From a bacterium (lineage in GTDB: Bacteria > Zhuqueibacterota > Zhuqueibacteria > Residuimicrobiales > Krinioviventaceae), in the NCBI GenBank assembly GCA_029561455.1, contig JAKQIY010000006.1, positions 78,860 to 142,859 on the forward strand: a DNA stretch of 64,000 nt, in the 5' to 3' direction. The position numbers were made by a program, and so were the translations under genes. The notes under the pieces are model-generated. The model saw only the letters and a list, made by a program, of their open reading frames with translations. It was not told the DNA's origin and did no database searches. This document shows, one piece after another, positions 25,132 through 34,697 of the stretch (position 1 is the first letter of the stretch; every line of letters starts with the position of its first letter).

Positions 25132-26391
25132 GTGAATAAAAAACCAACAGAAAAACAAGATGCTGCCGTTACAGAAATCCATTTGCTGGATTTACTTGGT
25201 GAACTGGTAGACGCCCGCATGCTGTTGCTGCGAAATTTTATTGTCACCATAACGCTGATCCTGAGCATTTCTTTTCTGCTTCCCCGTAAATATATGGCGG
25301 AGACTACGCTTATGCCGCCCCAGGAAGCTGAAAAATCGGCCATGAGCGGAATTATTTCCGAATTGAGCATGCCGGGTGTCGGACTACCGTTAACGTCAAC
25401 AACCTCATCGGAGATGATGACGGAAATTCTGAAAAGCCGCTCTGTAAATGAACTGGTGTTACAACGCGAGTTTACGGTCAAAGATAAAACCCTGCCGTTG
25501 TACAAACATTTAAAATTTCGCTCGGTTGAAAAAGGGCTGCTGCGCATCGGTAAATATACACGTTTTTTTGTCTCCAAACAGGGCATAATCACCGTAGCGG
25601 CAGAAATGCGTAATCCGCAATTGGCGGCCGATGTTGCCAATGCTTATGTGGAAGAACTGGATCGGATCAACCGGGTAAAAAGTGTGTCGCGCGCTAAAAA
25701 TTCCCGCATCTATATAGAATCACAGTTGCAAGAGACCAATGCAAAATTACTGGCAGCCACCAAAGAACTGGCGCATTTTCAGCAGCAGAACAAGGCTGTT
25801 TCCCTGCAAGACCAGATGAAAGCTTCTATACAACAGGCGGGGGAATTAAAAGGCCAGATCATCGCCAAAGAAGTCCAGATTGGCGTGATGCTGCAAACCA
25901 TGAAAAAAGAGAATCCCCTGGTGATCCGCGCTCAAAAAGAACTTGATGAGATGAACCGGCGGTATAAAGAGTTACAATACGGGCAGCAGGGTGACGAGCA
26001 GGCGGAAGGCGAATTTTATGTGCCGTTCACCGATGTACCGGAGGTTGGTTTAAAACTCGCGGAACTTACCCGCGAGGTCAAAGTACAGGAGACGGTGTGG
26101 GAACTGTTGAACCAGCAATATTACCAGGCAAAAATTGAAGAAGCCCGAAATACTCCTACTGTTCAGGTGCTGGACTATGCCGAACCCCCGGTTATACCCA
26201 GTTGGCCGCGTAAAAAATTACTGGTGATTGTTTTCGGTTTATTAAGTATATTACTTACTATGATATGGATTTTTATGCGCCGTTCATACCGGCAAAGCCG
26301 GCCTGATGATAAAGAACGCCTTCAGGGCTTTATTGCCGAGTTTAAAAAAGACTGGCAGGCTATGAAAAATAAAATTCCTCACAAAAAATAA
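25132..26391 (+). CDS. Wzz-family chain-length determinant protein
   Basis: The topology is that of polysaccharide co-polymerases. An N-terminal membrane helix (NFIVTITLILSISFLLP) is followed by a large periplasmic part with a Wzz motif, a long coiled coil (about 190-330) and a GNVR-like segment, and a C-terminal helix (LLVIVFGLLSILLTMIWIF). No cytoplasmic tyrosine-kinase domain is attached. It should control polymer length together with the Wzy polymerase and connect to the Wza-like exporter. The GTG at 25132 is chosen because aggaagg lies five bases upstream. The longer ORF from 25099 would overlap the preceding gene. Confidence 0.9.
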   Translation: MNKKPTEKQDAAVTEIHLLDLLGELVDARMLLLRNFIVTITLILSISFLLPRKYMAETTLMPPQEAEKSAMSGIISELSMPGVGLPLTSTTSSEMMTEILKSRSVNELVLQREFTVKDKTLPLYKHLKFRSVEKGLLRIGKYTRFFVSKQGIITVAAEMRNPQLAADVANAYVEELDRINRVKSVSRAKNSRIYIESQLQETNAKLLAATKELAHFQQQNKAVSLQDQMKASIQQAGELKGQIIAKEVQIGVMLQTMKKENPLVIRAQKELDEMNRRYKELQYGQQGDEQAEGEFYVPFTDVPEVGLKLAELTREVKVQETVWELLNQQYYQAKIEEARNTPTVQVLDYAEPPVIPSWPRKKLLVIVFGLLSILLTMIWIFMRRSYRQSRPDDKERLQGFIAEFKKDWQAMKNKIPHKK

Positions 26392-26499
26392 CCATCAGTT
26401 CGAATCTCTTTTACAAAAGCATCTTTTCCCGCACGCATCAGCACGGGATCATAACCATACTATGACCAGGAAATTTATTACAGGTAAAAAGGAGAAAGA

Positions 26500-27252
26500 A
26501 TGGAAAACTATATAGCGGAAAGCGCTAAAATCGGCAGCGGCGCCAGTATTGGCTGTTATTCAGTCATCGAGCAGGATGTGCAAATTGGCGATAATTGCCA
26601 GATCGGCCACAACGTGGTGATCAAAGCCGGAACGATCATCGGTAACAATGTGCGGATCGACGATTGTACGGTCATCGGCAAACAGCCGATGCGCGCCAAA
26701 CGCAGTATTTTTAAAGATGAAAAACAATTACCGCCCGCTAAAATCGGTGATAACTGTATGTTCGGCGCACAGGTGGTTATTTATACCGGCTGCGTACTGG
26801 GACAGAATATATTGGTTGCCGACGGCGCCGCAGTGCGCGAAAATGTCACAATCGGCGAGTTTACCATCATCGGGCGTAACGCCACGGTTGAAAATTTTAC
26901 CACTGTTGGTAAAAAATGCAAACTGGAAACGAACTGCTATATTACGGCCTATTCGCAGGTAGGCGATTATGTTTTTATCGCTCCGGGCGTGCACACCACC
27001 AACGATAATTTTTTAGGCCGCACCGAGGAACGGTTCAAACATTTCAAAGGCGTTACCATAAAAACCGGCGCCCGGCTGGGTGGACACGCCGTAATTTTGC
27101 CCGGTAAAGTTATCGGCGAAGATGCCGTTATCGCCGCCGGCGCGGTGGTGACCAAAGATGTGCCGCCGCGGGTCATAGTCGCCGGGGCTCCGGCCAGGTA
27201 CTTCCGCGATGTTCCTGAAGAGCAATTACTTAAAAACCAGGGCTGGGATTAG
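26500..27252 (+). CDS. left-handed beta-helix acyl/acetyltransferase
   Basis: Nearly the whole protein is hexapeptide repeats ([LIV]-G-x4), for example IGSGASIGCYSVIEQDVQIG and VIGEDAVIAAGAVVTKDVP, so it folds as a left-handed beta helix. The C-terminal pattern AGAVVTKDVPPRVIVAGAPA is typical of O- or N-acetyltransferases such as WbpD, which acetylates a UDP-amino-sugar. It has a good ribosome-binding site (aaggaga). The gene precedes a UDP-GlcNAc 2-epimerase gene by 12 bases, so a role in making an N-acetylated sugar nucleotide for the exopolysaccharide is likely. Exact substrate unknown. Confidence 0.85.
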   Translation: MENYIAESAKIGSGASIGCYSVIEQDVQIGDNCQIGHNVVIKAGTIIGNNVRIDDCTVIGKQPMRAKRSIFKDEKQLPPAKIGDNCMFGAQVVIYTGCVLGQNILVADGAAVRENVTIGEFTIIGRNATVENFTTVGKKCKLETNCYITAYSQVGDYVFIAPGVHTTNDNFLGRTEERFKHFKGVTIKTGARLGGHAVILPGKVIGEDAVIAAGAVVTKDVPPRVIVAGAPARYFRDVPEEQLLKNQGWD

Positions 27253-27264
27253 GAGAACAGAACC

Positions 27265-28344
27265 TTGCAAATATTAACGATTGTCGGCGCCCGTCCACAG
27301 TTCATTAAAGCTGCGCCGGTTTCACGCGCATTGCGCGCCAGGCATAACGAGTACCTGGTGCACACCGGTCAGCATTATGATGATAATATGTCGCGCCTGT
27401 TTTTTGACGAACTGGGCATTCCCACCCCGGATGTAAACCTTGAAATAGGCTCCGGGCCGCATGCGGAACAGACCGGAAAAATGATGATCGCCCTGGAAAA
27501 GCTGATCCTGGCGCAAAAACCGGCTTGTGTAATGGTGTATGGCGATACCAATTCCACCATCGCCGGATCGATGGCCGCCAGCAAAGTCGGCGTGCCGGTC
27601 GTTCATGTTGAAGCCGGATTGCGCAGCTTTAACCGCACCATGCCGGAAGAGATCAACCGCATCATGACGGACAAAATCTCCAACGTGCTGCTTTGCCCGA
27701 CCGTTACCGCGGTACAGCATCTCCAAAATGAAGGCATTACTGCCGGAGTTTATTTAACCGGCGATGTGATGTATGATGCGGCTTTACATTTTGGCGAACT
27801 GGCCGAACAAAAGCAGTCCGTGCTGGAACGGCTCGGTTTGCAGCCCAAATCATATTTATTGGCAACCTGTCACCGTCCGCAAAATACGGACGATAAAGAG
27901 ACCCTCACCGGCATCATCGATGCTTTTATAAAAAGCGGTAAAAAAATTGTTTTCCCGGTGCATCCGCGCACCCGGGCATTTCTGGACAAGTATGACCTGC
28001 AGGAAAAAATCAAGAATAGCAGTACTCTTGAACTGATCTACCCGGTCGGGTACCTGGAAATGATCCAGCTTGAAAAACATGCCGCCAAAATACTCACCGA
28101 TTCCGGCGGGGTGCAAAAAGAGGCCTATTTCTACCAGGTGCCCTGCATCACCATGCGCCCGGAAACCGAATGGGTGGAAACCATAGCCGACGGCTGGAAT
28201 GTGCTAGTTGGTTCCGATCAGGCCAAAATTTTACAGGCCATAGCCGCTTTTGCGCCGTATCATCCCCAATCCAGCCATTATGGCGATGGAAAATCCAGTG
28301 AAAAGATTGCCCAAATCCTGGATGAGCATTTTAATGAAAAATAA
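27265..28344 (+). CDS. wecB: UDP-N-acetylglucosamine 2-epimerase (non-hydrolysing)
   Basis: The protein converts UDP-GlcNAc to UDP-ManNAc. Full-length family motifs are GARPQFIKAAPVSRAL, HTGQHYDDNMS, VYGDTNSTIAGSMAA, VEAGLRSFNRTMPEEINR, CHRPQNTDD and DSGGVQKEAYFYQVPCITMR. The acidic and His residues of the active site are all present. The start codon is TTG, preceded by aggaga. A different start is unlikely because the protein begins at the usual MQILTIVGARPQFIK position. It overlaps the Wzi-like gene downstream by 11 bases. No UDP-ManNAc dehydrogenase is in the window, so ManNAc itself may be the sugar used. Confidence 0.94.
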   Translation: MQILTIVGARPQFIKAAPVSRALRARHNEYLVHTGQHYDDNMSRLFFDELGIPTPDVNLEIGSGPHAEQTGKMMIALEKLILAQKPACVMVYGDTNSTIAGSMAASKVGVPVVHVEAGLRSFNRTMPEEINRIMTDKISNVLLCPTVTAVQHLQNEGITAGVYLTGDVMYDAALHFGELAEQKQSVLERLGLQPKSYLLATCHRPQNTDDKETLTGIIDAFIKSGKKIVFPVHPRTRAFLDKYDLQEKIKNSSTLELIYPVGYLEMIQLEKHAAKILTDSGGVQKEAYFYQVPCITMRPETEWVETIADGWNVLVGSDQAKILQAIAAFAPYHPQSSHYGDGKSSEKIAQILDEHFNEK

Positions 28345-30007
28345 ACTCTTTACATTATTCCTGCTTATCTTGCTCGCAACCGGCCGGGCACAGACGGTAT
28401 ACGTGCCTGCCGGTCATTGGGTATATGAATACCTGTCCCGACTGGAAGCGGAACGGCTGCTGCCGGTGGTTCTGAATAACACCCGGCCAATGACCCGCCG
28501 GGAAATAGCCGGCTATCTTGAGGCAGTGTATCCCCTGCGGCAGCATTTGAACCGCGTGCAGCAGGAACAATTAGAGTTCCTGCTTGGCGAATTCCGCGAA
28601 GAATTGCCGCAGCAATATGCCGAACAACAGAGAGTGGCCGGACAACCCCTGCGGGATAAAAAGTTATTTTCACATTTGCCTGCCCTCTTATACGCCAACA
28701 ACCGTAACCTGCTGTCGTTGCAAAACGGCCCGCTGCGCTTTTACTGGGACCCGGTATTCTCCCGCGGTCGCTTGTTTGCCGGCGCCGATACCCTGGTCGG
28801 ACAGGAACGGATTTTTAACGATACCAATGGCTTTGTGATATGGGGAACCCTCGGCGGACGTATTGGTTTTTATACCGATGTGCGCGATACCAAAGAATGG
28901 GGTACCCGCACCTACGGCCCGCCCTGGAATTTGAATACTACCATGCCGGGACTCGGTTTTGTACAAACCAGTGGCTCGCATCTTTATCACGATGAAACCC
29001 GCGCCTATGTCGTTTATAATCAGGACTTTTTCACTATACAGTACGGTAAGGATGAGAATCAATGGGGTCCGGGGGTTCGCGGGCAGTTGGCGCTTTCAGA
29101 CTATGCCACCAGCTATGATTTTTTGAAATGGCAGGCCGCCGGCAGCCGTTTTAAATACACCGGTCTGTGGGCGGTTTTGCAAAATTACAATCCCGATTTC
29201 TTTTATGGCTGGCACAAGGAAAAGTATCTTGCCGCGCATCGCCTCGAGTTTGCACCGTTCAATTTTTTTGAAATTGGTCTGCATGAAACCATATTGTACA
29301 GCGGCCGCAAGTTAGAACCGGCGTATCTCAACCCGGTCATGTTCTTTCGCTCCGCCGAACACTATCTTGGCGACCGCGATAACGCCACCATGGGGCTGGA
29401 TATAGAATTAAAACTTGTGCCGCAAACCATACTGTACGGGGAACTGTTCATCGACGACCTGTCCACCGGCAAATTGGGCAAAAACTTTTACGGCAACAAA
29501 TACGCCTGGCTGGTCGGCGCATACTATGTGGATGTTTTGAATCTCGCCAATCTTGATTTTCGCCTGGAATATGCGCGGGTACAGCCCTATACCTATTCGC
29601 ACGTCCATGAATTAAACACCTATCAGCATTACTACAGTTGTCTCGGTCACTGGCTCGGCCCCAATGCGGATGAACTGTATATGGAATTTGCCTGGCGTTA
29701 TTCGCGGCAGTTGAAATTGACCGCCGCCTGGCAATCGCGGCGTCATGGCGCAAACTATGATGATATTAATATCGGCGGTAGTATGTTCCAACCGCACCGC
29801 GTGCAGGATCCGGAGACGGTTGCGTTTCTGGAAGGCATTCGCGAATCCACTCGCGCGGCAACCCTGCAAGTGGATTATGAATTATTGCGTGCATTGTACC
29901 TGAAACTGTATTATGGCCGGTTTTGGAGCGATACGGATTGGCTCCCCGGCGCGCATTGGCCGGGTGGACGTTCCGAATTCCAGGTACAGATGAATTTGAA
30001 TTATTAG
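28334..30007 (+). CDS. capsule assembly Wzi family outer-membrane protein
   Basis: After a signal peptide (ending TGRAQ) comes a region typical of Wzi-like proteins: VYVPAGHWVYEYLSRLEAERLLPVV, then TRREIAGYLEAV. The C-terminal two thirds alternate aromatic beta strands as in an 18-strand outer-membrane barrel (FFTIQYGKDENQWGPG, GLHETILYSGRKLEPAYLNP). Wzi anchors capsule at the cell surface in E. coli. The start at MKNKLFTLF (28334) gives a proper signal peptide, while the upstream part of the ORF is inside the epimerase gene. Function as an anchor is inferred from family. Confidence 0.85.
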   Translation: MKNKLFTLFLLILLATGRAQTVYVPAGHWVYEYLSRLEAERLLPVVLNNTRPMTRREIAGYLEAVYPLRQHLNRVQQEQLEFLLGEFREELPQQYAEQQRVAGQPLRDKKLFSHLPALLYANNRNLLSLQNGPLRFYWDPVFSRGRLFAGADTLVGQERIFNDTNGFVIWGTLGGRIGFYTDVRDTKEWGTRTYGPPWNLNTTMPGLGFVQTSGSHLYHDETRAYVVYNQDFFTIQYGKDENQWGPGVRGQLALSDYATSYDFLKWQAAGSRFKYTGLWAVLQNYNPDFFYGWHKEKYLAAHRLEFAPFNFFEIGLHETILYSGRKLEPAYLNPVMFFRSAEHYLGDRDNATMGLDIELKLVPQTILYGELFIDDLSTGKLGKNFYGNKYAWLVGAYYVDVLNLANLDFRLEYARVQPYTYSHVHELNTYQHYYSCLGHWLGPNADELYMEFAWRYSRQLKLTAAWQSRRHGANYDDINIGGSMFQPHRVQDPETVAFLEGIRESTRAATLQVDYELLRALYLKLYYGRFWSDTDWLPGAHWPGGRSEFQVQMNLNY

Positions 30008-30019
30008 AGCGATCTTGCA

Positions 30020-31462
30020 ATGAACGAACCGAAAAAGATCACCGGGAACCTGTTTTACCTGCTACTGGGCGGCGCCATAGCCACCCTGCTGGAATTTTTT
30101 ACCGAAGTTACCCTGGCCCGCCGCCTGAGCGACGAGGGGTATGGCAGGTGGGCGTATGTACAGTCCATTATCATCTATCTGATCATTATAATGGACACAG
30201 GTCTGGCGGTTTACGGAGCGCGGGAAATTGCCCGTTTCCGGGAACGGGCCGGAGAATTAATTATCAATATTCTGGCAATCAAATCCCTGTTGATGCTGCT
30301 TATTATTACGATATTTGCCGTGATTATCATCATGCTCGACTTTACCCCGGAGATGAAAATTGTTTACATCGGCGGTTCGTTGCTGCTGGTTTCCCAAGCG
30401 CTCAACCCGGAATTCATCTTTCAGGGCTATGAAAAAATGGCCGGGATTGCCCTGTGGCGGATCCTGAATTTTTTATTTTACTTTACTTTTGTCTATATCC
30501 TTGTCAAGGATCGTTCTTCTCTGGTTGCCGTGCCGTTCTACAAAGCCGGCGGCGGTATTATCAGCCTGGTCATTCTCTGGCTGATCCTGAAACATATAAT
30601 TGCCCTGCCGAAAAAAACAGCTCTCAACATCGGTCTGTGGACAGGCTATCTTAAAGTCTCGGTCATTATGGCCTTGTCGTTTGTGATTATTAATGTTTAC
30701 CATACTTTTGATACGATCATGCTGGGTATAATGATGACCCCGGAAGTGGTTGGCTGGTACAATGCCGCTTATAAAGTAATTTTACAATTTGTCGGACTGG
30801 CTATTGTTGCACAGGTCGTATTCGGCCCGGTCTTTTCCCGGCTGCGCGATAATGCTTATAAACTTTCCGCCACTTTGAACAACTTTACCCTGCTGTTGAT
30901 CTTTTCAGCAGGATTGTTTTGCGGCCTGTTGTTCCTGATGAGCGACCAGGTTATATTGCTGCTGTTCAAAGTAACCTATACCAATGCCATCGGCATTTTA
31001 CGATTACTGAGTATTTCCTTGTTCTTTGTTTTCATCCACTTTATTTTTACCACCCCCCTGCTCTATTGCGGTTATGAAAAAGCCTACCTGGCCTGCGTGT
31101 TCAGCGGCGCTTTTGTTAATATCGGCTTGAACTACCTGTTCATCCCGCATTTTGGCTATACCGGCGCGGCCGTGGCAACGATTATCAGCAATGTGGTTAT
31201 CGGCGTAATGGGAATATATTTCCTGAAATCCAGGATGCTCATCAGTAACCATGTTTACAAAACCATCGCATATATTACCATTATTACCACTGTGCTCACA
31301 GCCGGGTTATGGTTTGGTAAATTATCATTTCCGGTTGCGGGAATAGTATACACCGTTTTATTTATAACTATTATAGTTTTGTTGTATGGCGATCTGCTAT
31401 GGAACTTGCTGCAGAACCTGTTTATAAAATCCCGCCGCTGCACCGGCCAAGTTGAAGGATAA
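30020..31462 (+). CDS. Wzx-type oligosaccharide flippase 1
   Basis: This 480-residue integral membrane protein has about 12-14 predicted helices. It has the N-terminal polysaccharide-biosynthesis/MATE-like pattern GNLFYLLLGGAIATLLEFFTEVTLARRLSDEGYGRWAYVQSI (positions 10-52), and TGAAVATIISNVVIGVMGIY near the C-terminus. It should flip lipid-linked repeat units across the inner membrane. A second flippase gene follows after two bases, so the two may serve different subunits or assemble separately. Substrate cannot be deduced. Confidence 0.9.
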   Translation: MNEPKKITGNLFYLLLGGAIATLLEFFTEVTLARRLSDEGYGRWAYVQSIIIYLIIIMDTGLAVYGAREIARFRERAGELIINILAIKSLLMLLIITIFAVIIIMLDFTPEMKIVYIGGSLLLVSQALNPEFIFQGYEKMAGIALWRILNFLFYFTFVYILVKDRSSLVAVPFYKAGGGIISLVILWLILKHIIALPKKTALNIGLWTGYLKVSVIMALSFVIINVYHTFDTIMLGIMMTPEVVGWYNAAYKVILQFVGLAIVAQVVFGPVFSRLRDNAYKLSATLNNFTLLLIFSAGLFCGLLFLMSDQVILLLFKVTYTNAIGILRLLSISLFFVFIHFIFTTPLLYCGYEKAYLACVFSGAFVNIGLNYLFIPHFGYTGAAVATIISNVVIGVMGIYFLKSRMLISNHVYKTIAYITIITTVLTAGLWFGKLSFPVAGIVYTVLFITIIVLLYGDLLWNLLQNLFIKSRRCTGQVEG

Positions 31463-31464
31463 CA

Positions 31465-32982
31465 ATGGAAAAAACTCTTCAAAAAAATACCATGCTGGAA
31501 CTAACCCAGGGAAAACTGCTGGCGCGGAATACCGCATTGAATTTAATCTTTCAGATCATCCCCCTGCTGTTGGCAATATTAACCATACCGGTGACCATCA
31601 GGGGGCTTGGCACGGATCGCTTTGGTATGCTCGGCATCGCCTGGATGGTAATGGGATATTTCAGCCTGTTCGACCTGGGACTCTCCCGCGCCTTGATTAA
31701 ATTCGTTGGCGAAAAACTGGCATTGAACCAGGAAAAAGAAATCCCGGAATATTTCTGGACCAGTTTGCTAATAATGACCGGATTAGGGCTGTTAGCCGCC
31801 GTGTTGGTAGTGTGGGGAGCAAACAGCCTGGCGCTACGAGTACTGAAAATACCGGCTGCGTTGACCGGAGAATCCATCATTGCTTTTATAGTGATGGGAT
31901 GCAGCATTCCGGTGGTTATCACCACAGTAGCATTATGGGGGGTTATGGAAGCCCGGCAGAAATTTTTACAAGTCAATATTATCAGAACGGTCAACGGTAT
32001 TCTCACTATGGTCATTCCAATCATTGCCCTGCCCTTTACTACGCATATCGGTTATATCATTTTAGCAATGATGGCGGCCAAATTTGTGTTATGGTTTGTT
32101 TCATTCCGGGTCTGCCTGAATATTATGCCGATCCTGAAACAGGTGCGCATAACCCGGCAAGCGGTTGTCCCATTGCTTAAACTGGGCGGCTGGATGTCGG
32201 TGAGCAATATGATCAGCCCGGTCATGGTATATTTTGATCGCTTTTTAATTGGCGCCATCCTGTCGGTTGCGGCGGTAGCATATTATATCACCCCATACGA
32301 AATTGTTACCAAATTACTGATCATCGCCGTGGCGTTAAACCGGGTACTTTTCCCGGCTTTTTCCGCCAGCCATAAACTGGACGTGGAACGCACCATGCGC
32401 ATGTACACTCTGGGACGTAAAGTACTGATCGTATTTTTGTTCCCGGTTGTTTTACTGATCATTATACTCGCTCATGCCGGCTTGACCTTGTGGGTTGGCA
32501 AGGACTTTGCTGAGCAGAGTACCCTGGTAATGCAATGTCTGGCCATCGGCGTGTTCTTTAATGCGCCGGCACAGGTTGCTGTTAGCATATTACAGGGCTC
32601 CGGTCGCGCCGATTTGACCGCCAAACTGCACCTCGTGGAAACGCCTCTATATTTGGGTCTTTTCTGGGTGTTGGTGCACCGTTTCGGCATTAACGGCGCC
32701 GCCATAACCTGGAGCGCGCGCATTTTCTTTGATATGGCGATTTTGTTCTTTATGGTTTACCGGGTGCATTCTAGTGTAAAAACCGGTTACCTGGTAGAAT
32801 GGACGATGCTGCTGATGACCCTGGCTTTTATCATCGCCACGCTGCTGCCGCTTTTGTGGCTTAAACTGGTTTATATGGGAATTGTTCTGGTTGTCTATTT
32901 ATACTGGACCTGGCATAAACTGCTGACCGGCAGTGAACGTTTGGCATTAATGAATCATCTCCCGCGAAGGCGAGTCGTATGA
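31465..32982 (+). CDS. Wzx-type oligosaccharide flippase 2
   Basis: This 505-residue protein has about 14 hydrophobic helices and the flippase start NTALNLIFQIIPLLLAILTI, with GLGTDRFGMLGIAWMVMGYF and DLGLSRALIKFVGEKLA. It belongs to the same superfamily (polysaccharide transporter/MATE-like) as the preceding gene, but the two sequences are clearly divergent and so are not a recent duplication. Its stop overlaps the following methyltransferase start (ATGA). Two adjacent flippases suggest two lipid-linked substrates, or different specificities for one. Confidence 0.9.
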   Translation: MEKTLQKNTMLELTQGKLLARNTALNLIFQIIPLLLAILTIPVTIRGLGTDRFGMLGIAWMVMGYFSLFDLGLSRALIKFVGEKLALNQEKEIPEYFWTSLLIMTGLGLLAAVLVVWGANSLALRVLKIPAALTGESIIAFIVMGCSIPVVITTVALWGVMEARQKFLQVNIIRTVNGILTMVIPIIALPFTTHIGYIILAMMAAKFVLWFVSFRVCLNIMPILKQVRITRQAVVPLLKLGGWMSVSNMISPVMVYFDRFLIGAILSVAAVAYYITPYEIVTKLLIIAVALNRVLFPAFSASHKLDVERTMRMYTLGRKVLIVFLFPVVLLIIILAHAGLTLWVGKDFAEQSTLVMQCLAIGVFFNAPAQVAVSILQGSGRADLTAKLHLVETPLYLGLFWVLVHRFGINGAAITWSARIFFDMAILFFMVYRVHSSVKTGYLVEWTMLLMTLAFIIATLLPLLWLKLVYMGIVLVVYLYWTWHKLLTGSERLALMNHLPRRRVV

Positions 32983-33632
32983 ACAATTTCAATGAAACCA
33001 GGCTTTATAAGCAAATCAATACCCAAGTTGCCGGCCTTGTTAAACCCGATAGCAAGCTCCTCGATGTCGGTTGCAGTGCCGGAACATTGGGCGGGTATCT
33101 GATCGCCAACAAAAATTGCCGGGTATATGGAGTGGATAATAATCCCCAGGCGATCAACCTGGCCGCAGCTGTGTTAACAGCAGTGGCTGTTATGAATATA
33201 GGCAGCGATCCGTTCCCTTTCCGGGGAGAATTATTCGACATCATCATATTTGGCGATGTACTGGAACATTTGACCGATCCGCAATCGGTATTAATGCAAT
33301 TCCAGGACTATCTTGCGCCGGGCGGTTATATGATCGTTTCCCTTCCCAACATTGCGAATATCATAATTCGCTTAAAATTATTATTCGGCAAGTGGGAATA
33401 CAAGGAATACGGCATTATGGATGCAACCCATTTGCGTTTTTTTACCAGGCAATCATCTATAGATATGTTTAACAAAGCCGGATTACAAATTCAGGAAATC
33501 AAAACCGAGGCCGGAGTGTTTGTAAAGGATAACCTGGCAGAAAAATTTTTGCATGGTATTTACAGGTTGTTTTGTACTCTTTTTCCCAGGTTATTCGCTA
33601 CACAATTTATATTTAAACTGGTACCGGAATGA
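32979..33632 (+). CDS. class I SAM-dependent methyltransferase 1
   Basis: The Rossmann-like methyltransferase has motif I LLDVGCSAGTLGGYL, acidic VYGVDNNPQAINLA, motif II-like FDIIIFGDVLEHL and SLPNIANIIIRLKLLFGKW, a pattern common in methyltransferases of glycan clusters. It likely O-methylates a sugar or lipid-linked intermediate. The acceptor is unknown. It overlaps the preceding flippase by four bases. After it the operon is interrupted by a repeat island and a broken gene, so it may mark the end of one transcript. Confidence 0.85.
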   Translation: MNNFNETRLYKQINTQVAGLVKPDSKLLDVGCSAGTLGGYLIANKNCRVYGVDNNPQAINLAAAVLTAVAVMNIGSDPFPFRGELFDIIIFGDVLEHLTDPQSVLMQFQDYLAPGGYMIVSLPNIANIIIRLKLLFGKWEYKEYGIMDATHLRFFTRQSSIDMFNKAGLQIQEIKTEAGVFVKDNLAEKFLHGIYRLFCTLFPRLFATQFIFKLVPE

Positions 33633-33729
33633 CCTGGAAGGATTGATCACAACCATATTCAATAATTAATCTTTAGAATAGAATCAACAGAAATAAATGA
33701 ATAATTTCATAAATAACAAACAGTCAAGT

Positions 33730-34120
33730 TTTTCTCTGCGTCATCCGTGTCCTTTGCGGTAAATACTTTAACCGCAGAGATCGCCGGGCTCGCAGAGAAA
33801 AGATTAAAAACCATACAATAAAGGATATTTTTATTTTTCAATCACATATAATCGTTCTTTCAAGTTGTTAAAAGTAAATTTCTTTTTTTTCCTCTGCGTT
33901 CTCAGGGTCCTCTGCGGTAAATATTTTTAACCGCAGAGATCGCCGGGAGCGCAGAGAAAAGATTAAACCAACAATGAAGGAAATTTAAGTTTTAAATCAC
34001 ATAAAACCTTTCTTTTAAAGTTAAAAGATTAAATTTGTTTTTTCCTCTCTGCGTTCTCCGTGTCCTCTGCGGTGAATTTTTTTAACCGCAGAGGTCGCCG
34101 AGTTCGCAGAGAAAAGATTA
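33730..34120. repeat. three tandem copies of a palindromic repeat, unit about 157 bases
   Basis: Three copies begin at about 33730, 33888 and 34043. Each has a nested palindrome: outer arms tttctctgcg ... cgcagagaaa and inner arms tctgcggt ... accgcaga, separated by an AT-rich stretch. The linkers between palindromes are also similar (caataaaggatattt versus caatgaaggaaattt), so the unit repeats as a whole with about 155-158-base spacing. The gap 33633-33729 holds nothing recognisable. A fourth copy lies at 34583, after the broken GxxExxY gene. Confidence 0.9.
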
Positions 34121-34173
34121 AAATACTCATGTTCTTTTAAAAGAACTTTTATCAACTGGCGGGAGAGATAAAA

Positions 34174-34565
34174 ATGAAAATCAATGAGATTACCGAACAA
34201 GTGATTGGTTTGGCAATTAAAGTTCATCGTACATTAGGTCCTGGCTTTTTAGAATCTGTTTACAAGGCGGCATTAGCATACGAGATGGAAAAAGCCGGTC
34301 TCAACTTTGAAAAAGAATTAGAGTTACCAGTTCCTTATGAAGCTATAATACTCGATGTTGGATTTCGTTGTGATTTTTTAGTTGAAAAAAAGTAATAGTT
34401 GAGGTCAAGGCAATAAATAAATTGACGCCTATTGATATTGCGCAAACAATAAACTATTTAAAAGTTACAAAACTTCAGGCTGGCTTGTTGATCAATTTCA
34501 ATGTATTAAAGTTAACGGATGGTTTGAAAAGATTAGTAAATAATTACAATGAATTACAAGAATAA
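34174..34565 (+). pseudogene. GxxExxY family protein, frameshifted
   Basis: The first part (73 residues) starts at ATG 34174 with MKINEITEQVIGLAIKVHR, TLGPGFLESVYKAALAYEM and VGFRCDFLVEKK, then stops. GxxExxY proteins continue with VIVEVKA, and that continuation is found one base out of frame at 34395-34565: VIVEVKAINKLTPIDIA then NYLKVTKLQAGLLINFNVLK. The break is in a run of seven A (34385-34391); one more A restores a 130-residue ORF of normal length. GxxExxY (PD-(D/E)XK-like) proteins often lie beside repeats and glycan genes and have no assigned function. The break may be a true mutation, programmed slippage or a sequencing error. Confidence 0.82.
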
Positions 34566-34582
34566 ATATTGCTAAATTATAT

Positions 34583-34653
34583 TTCCTCTGCGTTCCCCCC
34601 GTCCTCTGCAGTAAATATTTTTACCGCAGAGATCGCCGGGAGCGCAGAGAAAA
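34583..34653. repeat. fourth copy of the palindromic repeat
   Basis: It has the same architecture as the three tandem copies upstream: ttcctctgcgttc, an inner cctctgcagtaaat ... accgcagagat and an outer gcgcagagaaaa arm. With the three copies before 34121 it brackets the broken GxxExxY gene. This suggests the gene arrived with, or moved inside, the repeat array. Confidence 0.85.
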
Positions 34654-34697
34654 ACAAATTCCGAAATTTGCACAACCCTCAACTGGACAGGTAAAAA

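Noticed and set aside
28250..28333. N-terminal extension of the Wzi-like ORF
   Set aside because: It lies inside the epimerase gene and precedes a proper signal peptide. The internal ATG is the better start.
33730..34653. CRISPR array
   Set aside because: Repeats are about 157 bases apart and palindromic over 70 bases with conserved linkers. Spacers are not unique and no cas gene is present.
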